A stretch of 64,000 nt of DNA from Microbulbifer variabilis (GCF_020524905.1 NZ_JAIVKI010000009.1:62001-126000), one strand, 5' to 3'. Positions 30,645 through 38,711 are shown, counted from the first letter of the stretch. Numbers and translations are program-made. The notes: generated by a model from the sequence alone, not told the origin.

Positions 30645-31646
30645 TTAAAGTGCCGGATTTCTACCTTGATCGAGAGGGCTGATAATACCCCGCTCATGTA
30701 TTCCAATAACATGGGTGTAGATCATAGTGGTACTGACATCGTTGTGGCCAAGCAGCTCTTGAATGTTACGGATGTCTGCACCAGCCCTTAGTAGATTGGT
30801 CGCAAATGAATGGCGAAAAGTATGACAGCTGACTTTTTTGCGAATGCCTAGTGTAGAAATAGCTTTGGCAACAGCTCGCCTTATCTGTTGCTCCGCTAGA
30901 TGATGCCTTCTTATGATTCCACTACGAGGATCCAGCGAACGCTCCCTGGCTGGGAACAGATACTGCCAGGCAGGGTTAGTTTCCGCTTTTGGGTACTTTT
31001 TTGACAGAGCAAATGGTAAATAGACCTTACCAAAACCTTCTGCAAGATCTTGCTTGTGTAAGGTGAGGGCCGTATGGATTTGTACTCGAATAGGTTCAAT
31101 CAGGGAATTGGGCAGAAGGGTTCTTCGCCACTTCTCACTCTTGGATTCCCTTACCACCAAGCATTGATCAGTGAAATCCACATCTTGTACTCGAAGGCGA
31201 ACCGCCTCCATCACCCGGAGACCTGATCCATACATCAATGATGCTGCGAGTTTAGCCGGACCGTTTAGCTTGCATATAATCCCAGTGGCTTCCTGATGGC
31301 TAAAAACCACAGGCAGCCGCCGTGGGCGGTGGCTACCTTCAAATTGAAGCTGCCCCAAGTCGACACCCATAAACTGTTTATATAAGAAAACAATCGCGTT
31401 TAAGGCTGTTCTTTGTGTATTGACTGATACAGAGCGATTGGCAGCCAGGTGACTTAACCAAAGGTCCACCTCAGGCTTGCCGAGTTCTTCTGGCCGCTGC
31501 ATTTGATTGAAGCGAATATAATCCTTAATCCAATAACAGTAGGTCTGCTCAGTCTTATAGGCTAAGTAGCGAGAGCGCATAAAAGTACGTAAACGATCCA
31601 TGAATCGGGATGGATGCTTGGGGATAGGCACAGGAATGTCATCCAT
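30645..31646 (-). CDS. intI: Integron integrase IntI (tyrosine recombinase)
   Basis: 333 residues, intact. Catalytic residues R144 (SGLRVME), H275 and R278 (CHTFRHSF), H301 (LLGHND) and Y310 (MIYTHV) are all present. The IntI-specific insert, absent from XerC/D, is visible about 212-232 ([11 protein letters not shown], then AWQYLFPA). It recombines attI with folded single-stranded attC sites. Transcribed away from the cassette array, the standard integron layout. A LexA box lies 16 bp before the ATG, so SOS induction is expected. Confidence 0.95.
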   Translation of the reverse strand: MDDIPVPIPKHPSRFMDRLRTFMRSRYLAYKTEQTYCYWIKDYIRFNQMQRPEELGKPEVDLWLSHLAANRSVSVNTQRTALNAIVFLYKQFMGVDLGQLQFEGSHRPRRLPVVFSHQEATGIICKLNGPAKLAASLMYGSGLRVMEAVRLRVQDVDFTDQCLVVRESKSEKWRRTLLPNSLIEPIRVQIHTALTLHKQDLAEGFGKVYLPFALSKKYPKAETNPAWQYLFPARERSLDPRSGIIRRHHLAEQQIRRAVAKAISTLGIRKKVSCHTFRHSFATNLLRAGADIRNIQELLGHNDVSTTMIYTHVIGIHERGIISPLDQGRNPAL

Positions 31647-31661
31647 TTCAAAATACCTATT

Positions 31662-31677
31662 CTGTATTTATGTACAG
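31662..31677. promoter_or_regulatory. LexA box of intI
   Basis: CTGTATTTATGTACAG matches CTG-N10-CAG and differs from lexA box 1 in this window by one base. It ends 16 bp upstream of the intI ATG. Confidence 0.88.
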
Positions 31678-31891
31678 TATTGTGGAGGAAGTGACCGGAT
31701 TGCAAATCGAATTTCGATCAGTTTGATTGTTATTTTGAGGTTTTGGAATATTTCATCTAAAAAGTTAATAAATACAGAGAGTTATGAGTAAATAGAAATT
31801 CCTGGATAGTAATCATGTTGATCATTTTTCCATTGAGTACGATAGTGCAAATGTCAGGTAAGCTTTTGATTCAGGTGGATATTTGGAGAGG

Positions 31892-31920
31892 TTGACGCAG
31901 GATTGATTCTGGGATAGCAA
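31892..31920 (+). promoter_or_regulatory. Possible cassette promoter (Pc)
   Basis: TTGACG (31892-31897) is a good -35; the 17-nt-spaced hexamer TAGCAA is a poor -10. Position and direction suit a Pc promoter driving cassette 1, but the match is weak. Confidence 0.3.
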
Positions 31921-31957
31921 TCAGGATAATAGAGGGCATTGTGATTACTATATAAAT

Positions 31958-31964
31958 GTTAGGC
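31958..31964 (+). other. attI / first cassette junction core
   Basis: GTTAGGC matches the recombination core GTTRRRY. It lies 312 bp from the integrase start and 11 bp before the first cassette ORF. The crossover is after the G. The flanking ~300 bp (31647-31957) hold no gene and should contain attI. Confidence 0.8.
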
Positions 31965-31974
31965 GGAATCAGCC

Positions 31975-32388
31975 ATGAAGAAAGTATTCTCTTTAGAAAT
32001 TGAGCACGAAGACGATCCTTCACGAGTTGAAAAGGCACAGAAACTGTCTCTCGATAGCAGTAGGCCTCATTTAGGTCTGAAAGGTATTTATGGTTTATAT
32101 GGCTCGCCTGAGTGGTGGGAGAATATTTATAGTGGCCAAGTCCCTAGCAAGACTTATGAAGGTGTCATTGAAGATATCCACTTTACTGGCATGCATAATG
32201 AGGCTGAAGGTTTCACTTTAAAACTAGATAATGGTGGTACTTATTCATACACCTGCGTAGTGAATCGGAAAAGAAATATGAAACACTATCAAGTTGGCAG
32301 GAGAGCAAAAGTAACCACATTTATCGAAGTTCTAAAGAAGGGAGCAGATCACGAGTTTGTATGGCAAATAGAGGTGGAAAATGCCTAA
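31975..32388 (+). CDS. Cassette 1 hypothetical protein
   Basis: 137 residues, soluble, mixed charge. The ATG lies 11 bp after the attI core, the usual cassette layout. The stop TAA overlaps the R'' box of its attC (GCCTAAC). A beta-rich C-terminal part (YSYTCVVNRKRNMKHYQVG) is visible. Nearest to Pc and so likely the best expressed cassette gene. No family recognised. Confidence 0.75.
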   Translation: MKKVFSLEIEHEDDPSRVEKAQKLSLDSSRPHLGLKGIYGLYGSPEWWENIYSGQVPSKTYEGVIEDIHFTGMHNEAEGFTLKLDNGGTYSYTCVVNRKRNMKHYQVGRRAKVTTFIEVLKKGADHEFVWQIEVENA

Positions 32389-32480
32389 CAAGTCAAAGCA
32401 CGCGGACTTGGTAAAGCTGTCACCTTTTTTGTTCCAAAAAAGCCGCCAACTTCACCAAGCCGGTGTTTGAGGCGTTATTG
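32383..32480 (+). other. attC site of cassette 1
   Basis: R'' GCCTAAC (32383-32389) and R' GTTATTG (32474-32480); the ends pair imperfectly (TAACAAGTCAAAGCA against TGTTTGAGGCGTTA). Confidence 0.85.
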
Positions 32481-32842
32481 TGGCGGTCAATTTTTAGATG
32501 GTTTGTAGTTGCTCCAAGTAACAATCTCTACCTGAACACGCTCTACCAGAGAGTTTTCCTGCAAGCTGGCACCGCAGTTTCGTTAAAGTGCCGTCGTTTT
32601 AAGTCAACAAGCCCTGCAAGTCAGTTGCACCATTGTGGAGTGCCAATCAGCTAGTTAATTGGTGTGGAAAGTATGTTATTTTTCCCTGTATATTTATCAG
32701 GCAGTGGCCAGCCAAAGGTGGCTGGCAAAGAGCAAATAGGTCGTTCAGTGCGCGCCAGCTATAACCAGGCCAGGCAAGATCGCCCAGCCGGTGGCTGGGC
32801 TGGACAGCCTACGCTTTGCTTCGGCTGCCCTTGCTGGCAACG
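32475..32842 (+). repeat. Cassette 2: gene-less repeat cassette, copy A
   Basis: 368 bp, very similar to copies B (32843) and D (36712) and related to C (33691). A plus-strand frame of about 57 codons (LWRSIFRW start) is open here, but it is broken in copies C and D; the minus-strand frame open in C and D has two stops here. So protein coding is doubtful. A conserved inverted repeat GCCAGCCA/TGGCTGGC (32707-32726) precedes the attC. Confidence 0.85.
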
Positions 32843-32848
32843 TTATTG
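32759..32848 (+). other. attC site of cassette 2
   Basis: 90 bp: R'' CTATAAC, L'' CCAGGCA, L' TGCTGGC, R' GTTATTG at 32842. Near-identical to attC 3, 5 and 11. Confidence 0.9.
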
Positions 32849-33210
32849 TGGCGGTCAATTTTTAGATGGTTTTTAGTTGCTGCAAGTAACAATCTCTACC
32901 TGAACACGCTTCGCCAGATAGTTTTCCTGCAAACTGGCACCGCAGTTTCGTTCAAGTGCCTTCGTTTTAAGTCAACAAGCCCTGCAAGTCAGTTGCATCA
33001 TTGTGGAGTGCCAATCAGCTAGTTAATTGGTGGGGAAAGTATGGTATTTTCCCTTGTAAATTTATCGGGCAGTGGCCAGCCAAAGTTGGCTGGCAGAGAG
33101 CAAGTAGGTCGTTCAGGGCGCGCCAGCTATAACCAGGCCAGGCAAGATCGCCCCGCCGGAGGCTGGGCTGGACAGCCTACGCTTCGCTTCGGCTGCCCTT
33201 GCTGGCAACG
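32843..33210 (+). repeat. Cassette 3: gene-less repeat cassette, copy B
   Basis: 368 bp, tandem with copy A, differing at scattered positions. The plus-strand ~57-codon frame is open; the minus-strand frame has three stops. The same pre-attC inverted repeat (GCCAGCCAA/TTGGCTGGC) is present. Confidence 0.85.
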
Positions 33211-33216
33211 TTAGGT
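33127..33216 (+). other. attC site of cassette 3
   Basis: 90 bp of the CCAGGCA...TGCTGGC type; R' GTTAGGT at 33210-33216 fits the consensus. Confidence 0.9.
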
Positions 33217-33222
33217 GAGCAA

Positions 33223-33558
33223 ATGGAGAAATACGTAGTTCTTCTATTGATAGGCCTTCTTGCAGGCTGTGCTTCCACAAAAGTGGATAGCTGCAAAGTA
33301 TCTGCGGAACAAGTTGCCACTCTTGAGAAGAATATTCGTGTATTTATGGGTGAAGCACCTAATGGCGAGTGCTCGGACGTTATCGCTGGTGAGGCGTTCT
33401 TCCACAGAAATTTTAAAAATGCTTGTCTAGTAGCTGTATCATATCCTCACGATAAGGAAAGCTGTGCCCCTGTCTTGGATGGTGATTATCATATTGTTTT
33501 TGAGCCAGAGTCTCTTCAGCCAATAGAGGAATTGCCATGGATTGTTCCGTACTACTAG
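33223..33558 (+). CDS. Cassette 4 small lipoprotein
   Basis: 111 residues from the ATG at 33223, 12 bp after the core. Lipoprotein signal MEKYVVLLLIGLLAGC with Cys at 16, so it is probably anchored to a membrane. The mature part has five more cysteines (DSCK, GECSD, NACLV, ESCAP region), suggesting disulfides. No family recognised. Its expected targeting is the outer membrane (residue +2 is Ala). Confidence 0.75.
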   Translation: MEKYVVLLLIGLLAGCASTKVDSCKVSAEQVATLEKNIRVFMGEAPNGECSDVIAGEAFFHRNFKNACLVAVSYPHDKESCAPVLDGDYHIVFEPESLQPIEELPWIVPYY

Positions 33559-33568
33559 GCACGAAATC

Positions 33569-33685
33569 ACCTAACCAGGCAATGCAGCCGACGGCCAACT
33601 TTGTGCGCATTTTACGCGGTCGCTACGCCCCCATTATTGCGCAAAATGCGCACAAAGTTGGCCGCGTCTGATTGCGGCGTTATTG
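33569..33685 (+). other. attC site of cassette 4, with duplicated R' end
   Basis: R'' ACCTAAC (perfect consensus). A long inner stem CCAACTTTGTGCGCATTTT/AAAATGCGCACAAAGTTGG. R' GTTATTG at 33679, with a second copy at 33690 from an 11-bp tandem duplication (GCGGCGTTATT). Confidence 0.88.
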
Positions 33686-33690
33686 CGGCG

Positions 33691-34060
33691 TTATTGTGGC
33701 GGTCGGTTTTATTGATTTTTCGTAGTAACTGAAGGTTTAGTGACACTAAATAGCACTTAGTATTGAGCAGTTTTTACTGATTGCTATTTAAGCAGTTTCG
33801 CTCCTTGAGCGTTCGCGCAGGTGCTGTAAAAAGAGGCAGTTCGCAATAATTTCGTGGAGTGCCAGTAAGATAGGAATTGGTTGGGGAAAGTGCGGTGTTC
33901 TTTCCTCGTAAATATTGGGCAGTGGCCAGCCAAAGTTGGCTGGCAGAGAGCAAGTAGGTTGTCCAGTGCGCGCCAGCTATAACCAGGCCAGGCAAGATCG
34001 CCCAGCCGGAGGCTGGGCTGGACAGCCTACGCTTCGCTTCGGCTGCCCTTGCTGGCAACG
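33691..34060 (+). repeat. Cassette 5: gene-less repeat cassette, diverged copy C
   Basis: 370 bp. The 3' half matches copies A, B and D; the 5' half has diverged. A minus-strand frame (34058-33774, 94 codons) is open and shares short motifs with copy D (ENT.LSP, YL.GTP), but its start lies inside the attC. The plus frame stops early. Confidence 0.8.
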
Positions 34061-34066
34061 TTATAT
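33977..34066 (+). other. attC site of cassette 5
   Basis: 90 bp, same family as attC 2, 3 and 11; R' GTTATAT. Confidence 0.9.
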
Positions 34067-34088
34067 TTCACGGTAACGGAGAGTATCG

Positions 34089-34706
34089 GTGATTGATCTA
34101 GATAGGTTCATTGTAGAATTGGATAGGCTCATTACAGCGGTCCATCTTTACGATGAGCTTTATTGCGATGACGAAGCAATAAAAGTCGTGAATTCAGTAT
34201 CCAGCCAGGCTTTTAATATTATCCGGTTCTCAATGCACAACGACATAGTCATGTCGGCGGCAAAGCTTATCTATGATGGCAAAGGCTATAAAACCAAAGA
34301 TCAAGAATACGAATACTTGAGTCAGTATAATCTAGCCACAAAGTACGAACATTTTATTGATGGCGAGCTACAAACAAATAGAGACAGAATTCGTACCCTA
34401 AAAGAATCTCTGAATGTGAAAAACTATCGCGATCTTGTCCTAGCCCACAATGACAAACCCACACTAACGGGAGAGTCTGAATTACCGAAACATAACCTAG
34501 AAACAACCACTCTATTAGAGTTACTTCAAGAATCCAGGCTGTTATTCTTCGGCATTCGTTTAAAATTAGCTAAGGAACAAGGCGAAACTAGCTTAGCAGT
34601 ATCGGGTTGCAATGTAGTCCGTAGCGGCGTGGGTTATAACCTTGTAAGGAAGCTAAAAAATATAACAAACAAAGGCAGCCGACGCATACATGCGCAGCTG
34701 CTTTGA
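34089..34706 (+). CDS. Cassette 6 HEPN/AbiU2-like protein, candidate phage defence
   Basis: 205 residues, GTG start with GGAGAG upstream. Predicted all-helical. The order of a helical N-terminal part, HNDIVMSAAKLIYD and then YRDLVLAHNDKPT resembles AbiU2-type HEPN proteins. R114 and H120 form an R-x5-H pair, the catalytic pattern of HEPN ribonucleases (R-x4-6-H). AbiU2 relatives act in abortive infection or toxin systems. The frame runs through R'' (coding ATA-ACA-AAC) and stops inside the attC. No antitoxin gene is in the cassette. Confidence 0.65.
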   Translation: MIDLDRFIVELDRLITAVHLYDELYCDDEAIKVVNSVSSQAFNIIRFSMHNDIVMSAAKLIYDGKGYKTKDQEYEYLSQYNLATKYEHFIDGELQTNRDRIRTLKESLNVKNYRDLVLAHNDKPTLTGESELPKHNLETTTLLELLQESRLLFFGIRLKLAKEQGETSLAVSGCNVVRSGVGYNLVRKLKNITNKGSRRIHAQLL

Positions 34707-34715
34707 GCGTTACGT
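34660..34715 (+). other. attC site of cassette 6 (short type)
   Basis: 56 bp: R'' ATATAAC, arms AACAAACAAAGGCAGC / GCTGCTTTGAGCGTT, R' GTTACGT. Same short family as attC 8. Confidence 0.82.
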
Positions 34716-34731
34716 TTCAAGAGGGAAATAA

Positions 34732-35151
34732 ATGACCATCATTGAAATCTTTAAAGATTGGCTGGTTCCAATATTGAGTATCATGCTGTCTTTCATCAGC
34801 GTTGGGCTTGCAATTTGGTTTGCATCATCCGCAAAAAATGATGCTCAAAAAGCACAAATGGTTCTTGATAACGTTAATGCTGCTATCGAGGGGTGGCAAA
34901 AGCAGATAATGGCTTCTACCGTTGGTATCTTGGATTCAATGCCTCAGGTAATTGAAGGAAAAGCTGCTCTCGCAAAAGTTGAGGCAGCGCAATCACTAAC
35001 TAATGGAATTCAAGATGCTATTCATCAAATTGCTACAAATCCTCAACCAGGGGCCGCAGGGCATACTCAAGAAGAGGCTCTTAAAACTTTAACAAAGCAG
35101 CTGAACGAGTTGCTTGCATCAATGGTGGGCGCCAGCCCCCAAAAAACGTAA
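34732..35151 (+). CDS. Cassette 7 single-pass membrane protein
   Basis: 139 residues. ATG 22 bp after the core, behind GAGGG. One N-terminal membrane segment (about 10-31), then a long helical, probably coiled-coil domain (SAKNDAQKAQMVLDNVNAA onward) and a final helix. The domain is probably cytoplasmic or periplasmic; orientation is unclear. The TAA stop overlaps R''. No family recognised. Confidence 0.72.
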   Translation: MTIIEIFKDWLVPILSIMLSFISVGLAIWFASSAKNDAQKAQMVLDNVNAAIEGWQKQIMASTVGILDSMPQVIEGKAALAKVEAAQSLTNGIQDAIHQIATNPQPGAAGHTQEEALKTLTKQLNELLASMVGASPQKT

Positions 35152-35289
35152 CAAACGCAAGCAGGATGCTCCGGCCCTTCGGGCCTCCGCGGGACGCCCA
35201 ACGCTATGCACGTTTTGTGCGGGTCGCTGCGCTCCCAGTTTCGCACAAAACGTGCATAGCATTGATCGCCCCTGTTGCGGGCGTTAAAA
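35146..35289 (+). other. attC site of cassette 7 (144-bp type)
   Basis: R'' ACGTAAC, R' GTTAAAA; an inner palindrome around ACGTTTTGTGCG/CGCACAAAACGT. Almost the same as attC 14. Confidence 0.88.
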
Positions 35290-35295
35290 GACAAA

Positions 35296-35670
35296 ATGAA
35301 TCCAACCATAGTCACAAGTTTTTTGTTCTTTATAGTGTTGTCCCTGGGGTCAATAACCCTCAGCGGCGCTCCAGCAAAAGTCCATGTGGTAAACGTTGTT
35401 TGTTTCTTTGTTGCATTTGTTCTGGGCACTGTCGTAGCAGAGAAAAGGCTAAGCAATTTACCAGCCTATATAATTTGGCTCATGGCGGGCCTTGTTGGAT
35501 TATTTTCCTGGGATGTTGTTTCTTCTCTTGTCATAGTTAAGGCAGAGATATTTATGGGGTGGTATATTCTTTACCCAGCAGGCTTGCTCGGCATTCTGTG
35601 CCTACAAATTTTGGCTCGTGCCGCCAGCAAGTCCGGACCTTTTAACAAGCAAAGGCAAGGCGACGCATAA
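35296..35670 (+). CDS. Cassette 8 four-helix membrane protein
   Basis: 124 residues from the ATG at 35296 (12 bp after the core). Four predicted membrane segments (about 5-22, 30-46, 55-77, 84-105). The final ~8 residues (NKQRQGDA) are read from the attC, since the frame passes R'' without stopping. Cytoplasmic-membrane protein of unknown role. Confidence 0.7.
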   Translation: MNPTIVTSFLFFIVLSLGSITLSGAPAKVHVVNVVCFFVAFVLGTVVAEKRLSNLPAYIIWLMAGLVGLFSWDVVSSLVIVKAEIFMGWYILYPAGLLGILCLQILARAASKSGPFNKQRQGDA

Positions 35671-35696
35671 ATGCGCGCTTGCTTTGGGCGTTAAGT
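35640..35696 (+). other. attC site of cassette 8 (short type)
   Basis: 57 bp: R'' TTTTAAC, arms AACAAGCAAAGGCAAG / CTTGCTTTGGGCGTT, R' GTTAAGT (perfect). Confidence 0.85.
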
Positions 35697-35702
35697 GTCA
35701 TT

Positions 35703-36077
35703 ATGGACGATAGAGCATTTACAAAATTAATTGAGTATCTTGAGAAAGTTCCAGCGATACATGGTGCCATCGGAAAAGGTTCAGAAGCAGATGGTTGCTG
35801 GTGGGTGAAATTCGATATTGATATTCACCATCAATTTGCGTGGCACACCGTCCAGGAGCTTGGTCATGTTTTGAACTACATGTCAGTCAATGAGCGTCTG
35901 CCAACATCTTTTCACCCGGTGTCTCCACCACCTTATATGAATGGTGGCCCTGACGAGTTTCTATCTTGGGTAATAGAGTGCCATAACCCAGAATTTAAGC
36001 CTGGCACATGTGCTGAGTGGCTTATTGGCCGTTTGCCAAATCCAGTTGAGGACTTAGGGCAATGGGCTACGGAGTAA
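35703..36077 (+). CDS. Cassette 9 conserved cassette protein
   Basis: 124 residues from the ATG at 35703 (12 bp after the core). Soluble. VKFDIDIHHQFAWHTVQELGH, NERLPTSFHPVSPPPYMNGG and WVIECHNPEF, then AEWLIGRLPNP. This arrangement resembles a protein type seen in Vibrio-like integron cassettes (from memory, not checked). Many such proteins have immunity-like folds; function unknown. Confidence 0.75.
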   Translation: MDDRAFTKLIEYLEKVPAIHGAIGKGSEADGCWWVKFDIDIHHQFAWHTVQELGHVLNYMSVNERLPTSFHPVSPPPYMNGGPDEFLSWVIECHNPEFKPGTCAEWLIGRLPNPVEDLGQWATE

Positions 36078-36080
36078 AAC

Positions 36081-36174
36081 ACTTAACGAGGGTAGGCAAC
36101 ATCGTCAGCGCAAAAAGCGCGCTGACAGGACGGCTTACGCTACGCTTCAGCCGCCGTTGCTACCGGCGTTATAC
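36081..36174 (+). other. attC site of cassette 9
   Basis: R'' ACTTAAC (perfect) and R' GTTATAC; 94 bp. Confidence 0.9.
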
Positions 36175-36183
36175 GCAACCAAT

Positions 36184-36639
36184 ATGAAATACAGTGCAGC
36201 CGAATACAATGTTTTGAGCTATCTCTTGAAAAAGAATGTTATGTCTTACGAGAAAGCTATTGAATGGGCGTACTCCCAATATACTGATGAAGGAGCTGAT
36301 CCATTTATTGAAAAGATATCTTTGGCATCTGATGTCTCCGAGATGCTTGAGTTAATAAGCAATGACTTCCAGGTTTATGGAGAGCCAAGTCAAGATTTTC
36401 TTGTAGGAGAAGCTGCGAGCAAATATTCAAAGGGACAATTGACTTTATACGATGCTATACAACGAATTCTCTTTGACCTTGATTTAGAATTGCCAGAAGA
36501 AGATCAGCAAGAACTATATATAGCTGAAGATTATTTTGGCTGGCACGACCAAGCAGAGAAAGAAGCAGTTAAGCATGTGCTACCAATATTTAGTAAATAC
36601 AGGCCCGTTTTTGAGAGCGCTGTTGCAAAGTTCAGCGTA
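36184..36639 (+). CDS. Cassette 10 acidic hypothetical protein
   Basis: 152 residues from the ATG at 36184 (16 bp after the core); the TAA stop occupies 36640-36642 and overlaps R''. All-helical, strongly acidic (DLDLELPEEDQQE), a composition shared with immunity and antitoxin proteins. No family recognised. Confidence 0.72.
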
Positions 36640-36717
36640 TAACAAGCGCATGTTGTCGCCCTTCGGGCTGGGACGGCTTACGCTGCGCTTCAGCCGCTCC
36701 AAATGCGTGCGTTATTG
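36637..36717 (+). other. attC site of cassette 10
   Basis: 81 bp: R'' GTATAAC, R' GTTATTG. Confidence 0.85.
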
Positions 36718-37079
36718 TGGCGTTCAATTTTTAGATAGTTAGTAGTTGCTGCAAGTAACAATTTCTACCTGAACACGCTTCACCAGAGAGTTCTCTTACA
36801 AATTGGTACCGCAGTTTCGTTCATGTGCTTTCGCTTTAATTCAACAAATTCTGCAAGCAAGTTGCCCCATTGTGGAGTGCCAATCAGATAGTTAATTGGT
36901 GGTGAAAGTATGGTATTTTCCCCTGTAAATTTATCGGGCAGTGGCCAGCCAAAGGTGGCTGGCAAAGAGCATCTAGGTCGTTCAGTGCGCGCCAGCTATA
37001 ACCAGGCCAGGCAAGCTCGCCCAGCCGGAGGCTGGGCTGGACAGCCTACGCTCTGCTTAGGCTGCCCTTGCTGGCAACG
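36712..37079 (+). repeat. Cassette 11: gene-less repeat cassette, copy D
   Basis: 368 bp, close to copies A and B although six cassettes separate it from copy C. The plus frame has an early stop. A minus-strand frame (36965-36780, 61 codons, TTG start) is open, but it is interrupted in A and B. Confidence 0.85.
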
Positions 37080-37085
37080 TTAGGC
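36996..37085 (+). other. attC site of cassette 11
   Basis: 90 bp of the same family as attC 2, 3 and 5; R' GTTAGGC (perfect). Confidence 0.9.
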
Positions 37086-37089
37086 ATCT

Positions 37090-37548
37090 ATGTTCAGTGT
37101 AATGAATCAGCATAAGTATCTCGATATGATTGAGATACAAGAAACCTATAAAGACTGTCTCAGAATAGTAATAGCGGAGGCTGGTGTATCTGATGCGTCA
37201 CCGGGAATAACATCAGAAGAAGAGCCAAATGAGACACTACGAGAGATGTTGAACACGAGCAAGCCCATAGAGGTAACCGACAGCAGTGCTCACTATGAAA
37301 TTATCTTCGATGATTACATAGCATATGCAGTTACAAATGAAAGCTATGCTGGAGGCATCGAAGAAAAGTTCGAGGGTAGGCTTGCACGGGTTTACTCGAA
37401 GTCAGCGTTTCTAAACTATATTGGCCAAGGTACATTCGCTACATCAGAGTATCCTGGCCCATTTGTTCACTATGGCTTTTGCTGCCTGAACCAAATCATA
37501 GATGTTGTTTCTGAAAGTCCTCCAACAGTGAAATTAATTAATGCCTAA
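37090..37548 (+). CDS. Cassette 12 hypothetical protein
   Basis: 152 residues. The ATG at 37090 lies 10 bp after the core; a second ATG at 37102 is possible. Soluble, alpha/beta. A central segment (SSAHYEIIFDDYIAYAV) and an aromatic C-terminal part (YPGPFVHYGFCCLNQIID) are visible. The stop overlaps R''. No family recognised. Confidence 0.72.
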   Translation: MFSVMNQHKYLDMIEIQETYKDCLRIVIAEAGVSDASPGITSEEEPNETLREMLNTSKPIEVTDSSAHYEIIFDDYIAYAVTNESYAGGIEEKFEGRLARVYSKSAFLNYIGQGTFATSEYPGPFVHYGFCCLNQIIDVVSESPPTVKLINA

Positions 37549-37635
37549 CAAGTCAATCAACTTCGCGCCTACGGCGCCGGACAGCTTACACTACGCTTCG
37601 CTTCATTCCAGCTGCCGGTTATTGATGCGTTAACC
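37543..37635 (+). other. attC site of cassette 12
   Basis: 93 bp: R'' GCCTAAC (perfect), R' GTTAACC. Its left arm resembles attC 17. Confidence 0.88.
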
Positions 37636-37649
37636 ATACAGGAAAGAAT

Positions 37650-38075
37650 ATGTGCGATTGCCGAAAATCACGGGAGTATTTAGAGAGCTGGGGCGTGCTA
37701 GATACCCTGGGTCCGATCATATTACATGGCGAAGAAGGGTTCCCGAATGACGGCACAGATTTGGGGCAGAAAGCCGTGTCTCACCTACAAAGTTGCGCAA
37801 GCTGCAAAACATGGCTCAAGTCTCGGGTTGATCCGAAAGCTGACCAAAGAATTCAGAGGTTAAATCAATATTGCTGCCCAATGATGTTTGGTGCTGTAGA
37901 GAAATCAGAACCAGAAGATCTTCACCTAAAGCTAGTTTATTTTAGGGATGAGCGCTTCTGGATTGTAGATCAGCCAGAAAGAGAGTTTGGGTTTGTTTCC
38001 TTCTCATATTGTCCCTGGTGTGGGAAAAGGCTTCCTGAAAATCCATTCATTGATGACGAGAAGGGTATTGGCTAA
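37650..38075 (+). CDS. Cassette 13 zinc-ribbon-like protein
   Basis: 141 residues, AGGAAAG before the ATG. Cys-rich: CDC (2-4), SCASC (about 48-52), YCC and a C-terminal CPWCGKR (about 122-128). The paired CxxC motifs suggest metal binding; the fold is not identified. The TAA stop overlaps R''. Confidence 0.75.
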   Translation: MCDCRKSREYLESWGVLDTLGPIILHGEEGFPNDGTDLGQKAVSHLQSCASCKTWLKSRVDPKADQRIQRLNQYCCPMMFGAVEKSEPEDLHLKLVYFRDERFWIVDQPEREFGFVSFSYCPWCGKRLPENPFIDDEKGIG

Positions 38076-38162
38076 CAAACGCAGGCAGTATGCTCCAGCC
38101 CTACGGGCTTCCGCGGGACGGCCTACGCTCTGCTTCGGCCGCCCCTGCTGCGAGCGTTAGCA
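38070..38162 (+). other. attC site of cassette 13
   Basis: 93 bp: R'' GGCTAAC, R' GTTAGCA. Confidence 0.88.
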
Positions 38163-38181
38163 CTAGGTGGCTGATCGACAT

Positions 38182-38541
38182 ATGAAATCAGAAAAATTAA
38201 CAGTTGGGCTGCTTATCGTTGCTTATGCAATTATCGGAATTGCCAATTTCTTGATGCAATACCATTTGGGTGGCTGGAGCAATGCCGTAAGAAATTTCGC
38301 TCCTTATCTGATATTTCCAGTGCTCTTGCTACTCTCTCTCAATGGTAGGGCTGGCGTAAAGTTAGGAACTTTATTTTTCGTTTTATTGCTAGGTATTTTG
38401 AGCATCTATGGTATATACCTAAGGTGGTCGGAGTATGTATTCGGGGAGAGAGCGGTATACTCTATTGAGCTGTTATTTTATTTTTCAGCTGCAATATTAC
38501 TATATAAAATTGGATACCTGACCCTAGATCGCGGCGAGTAA
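38182..38541 (+). CDS. Cassette 14 four-helix membrane protein
   Basis: 119 residues from the ATG at 38182 (an in-frame GTG at 38167 is possible). Four predicted membrane segments spanning most of the protein, ending in a short charged tail (TLDRGE). No family recognised. Similar in size and layout to the cassette 8 protein but without clear sequence identity. Confidence 0.68.
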   Translation: MKSEKLTVGLLIVAYAIIGIANFLMQYHLGGWSNAVRNFAPYLIFPVLLLLSLNGRAGVKLGTLFFVLLLGILSIYGIYLRWSEYVFGERAVYSIELLFYFSAAILLYKIGYLTLDRGE

Positions 38542-38543
38542 AG

Positions 38544-38687
38544 TGCTAACAATCGCAAGCAGGTTACTCCGGCCCTACGGGCCTCCGCGGGACGCCCAAC
38601 GCTATACATGTTTTGTGCGGGTCGCCGCGCTCCCAGTTTCGCACAAAACGTGCATAGCATTGGTCGCCCCTGTTGCGGGCGTTATAA
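38544..38687 (+). other. attC site of cassette 14 (144-bp type)
   Basis: R'' TGCTAAC, R' GTTATAA; the same long inner palindrome as attC 7. Confidence 0.88.
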
Positions 38688-38711
38688 ACCCGTAGCTACA
38701 TCGGATCAATA

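Noticed and set aside
31600..31791. 63-codon plus-strand frame over the intI start and attI
   Set aside because: Overlaps intI antisense and the LexA box; no ribosome-binding site.
32463..32654. Plus-strand frame in repeat cassette A
   Set aside because: The equivalent frame stops early in copies C and D, and its start lies in the preceding attC.
36780..36965. 61-codon minus-strand frame in repeat cassette D
   Set aside because: Broken by stops in copies A and B and has a TTG start; kept only as a question in the findings.
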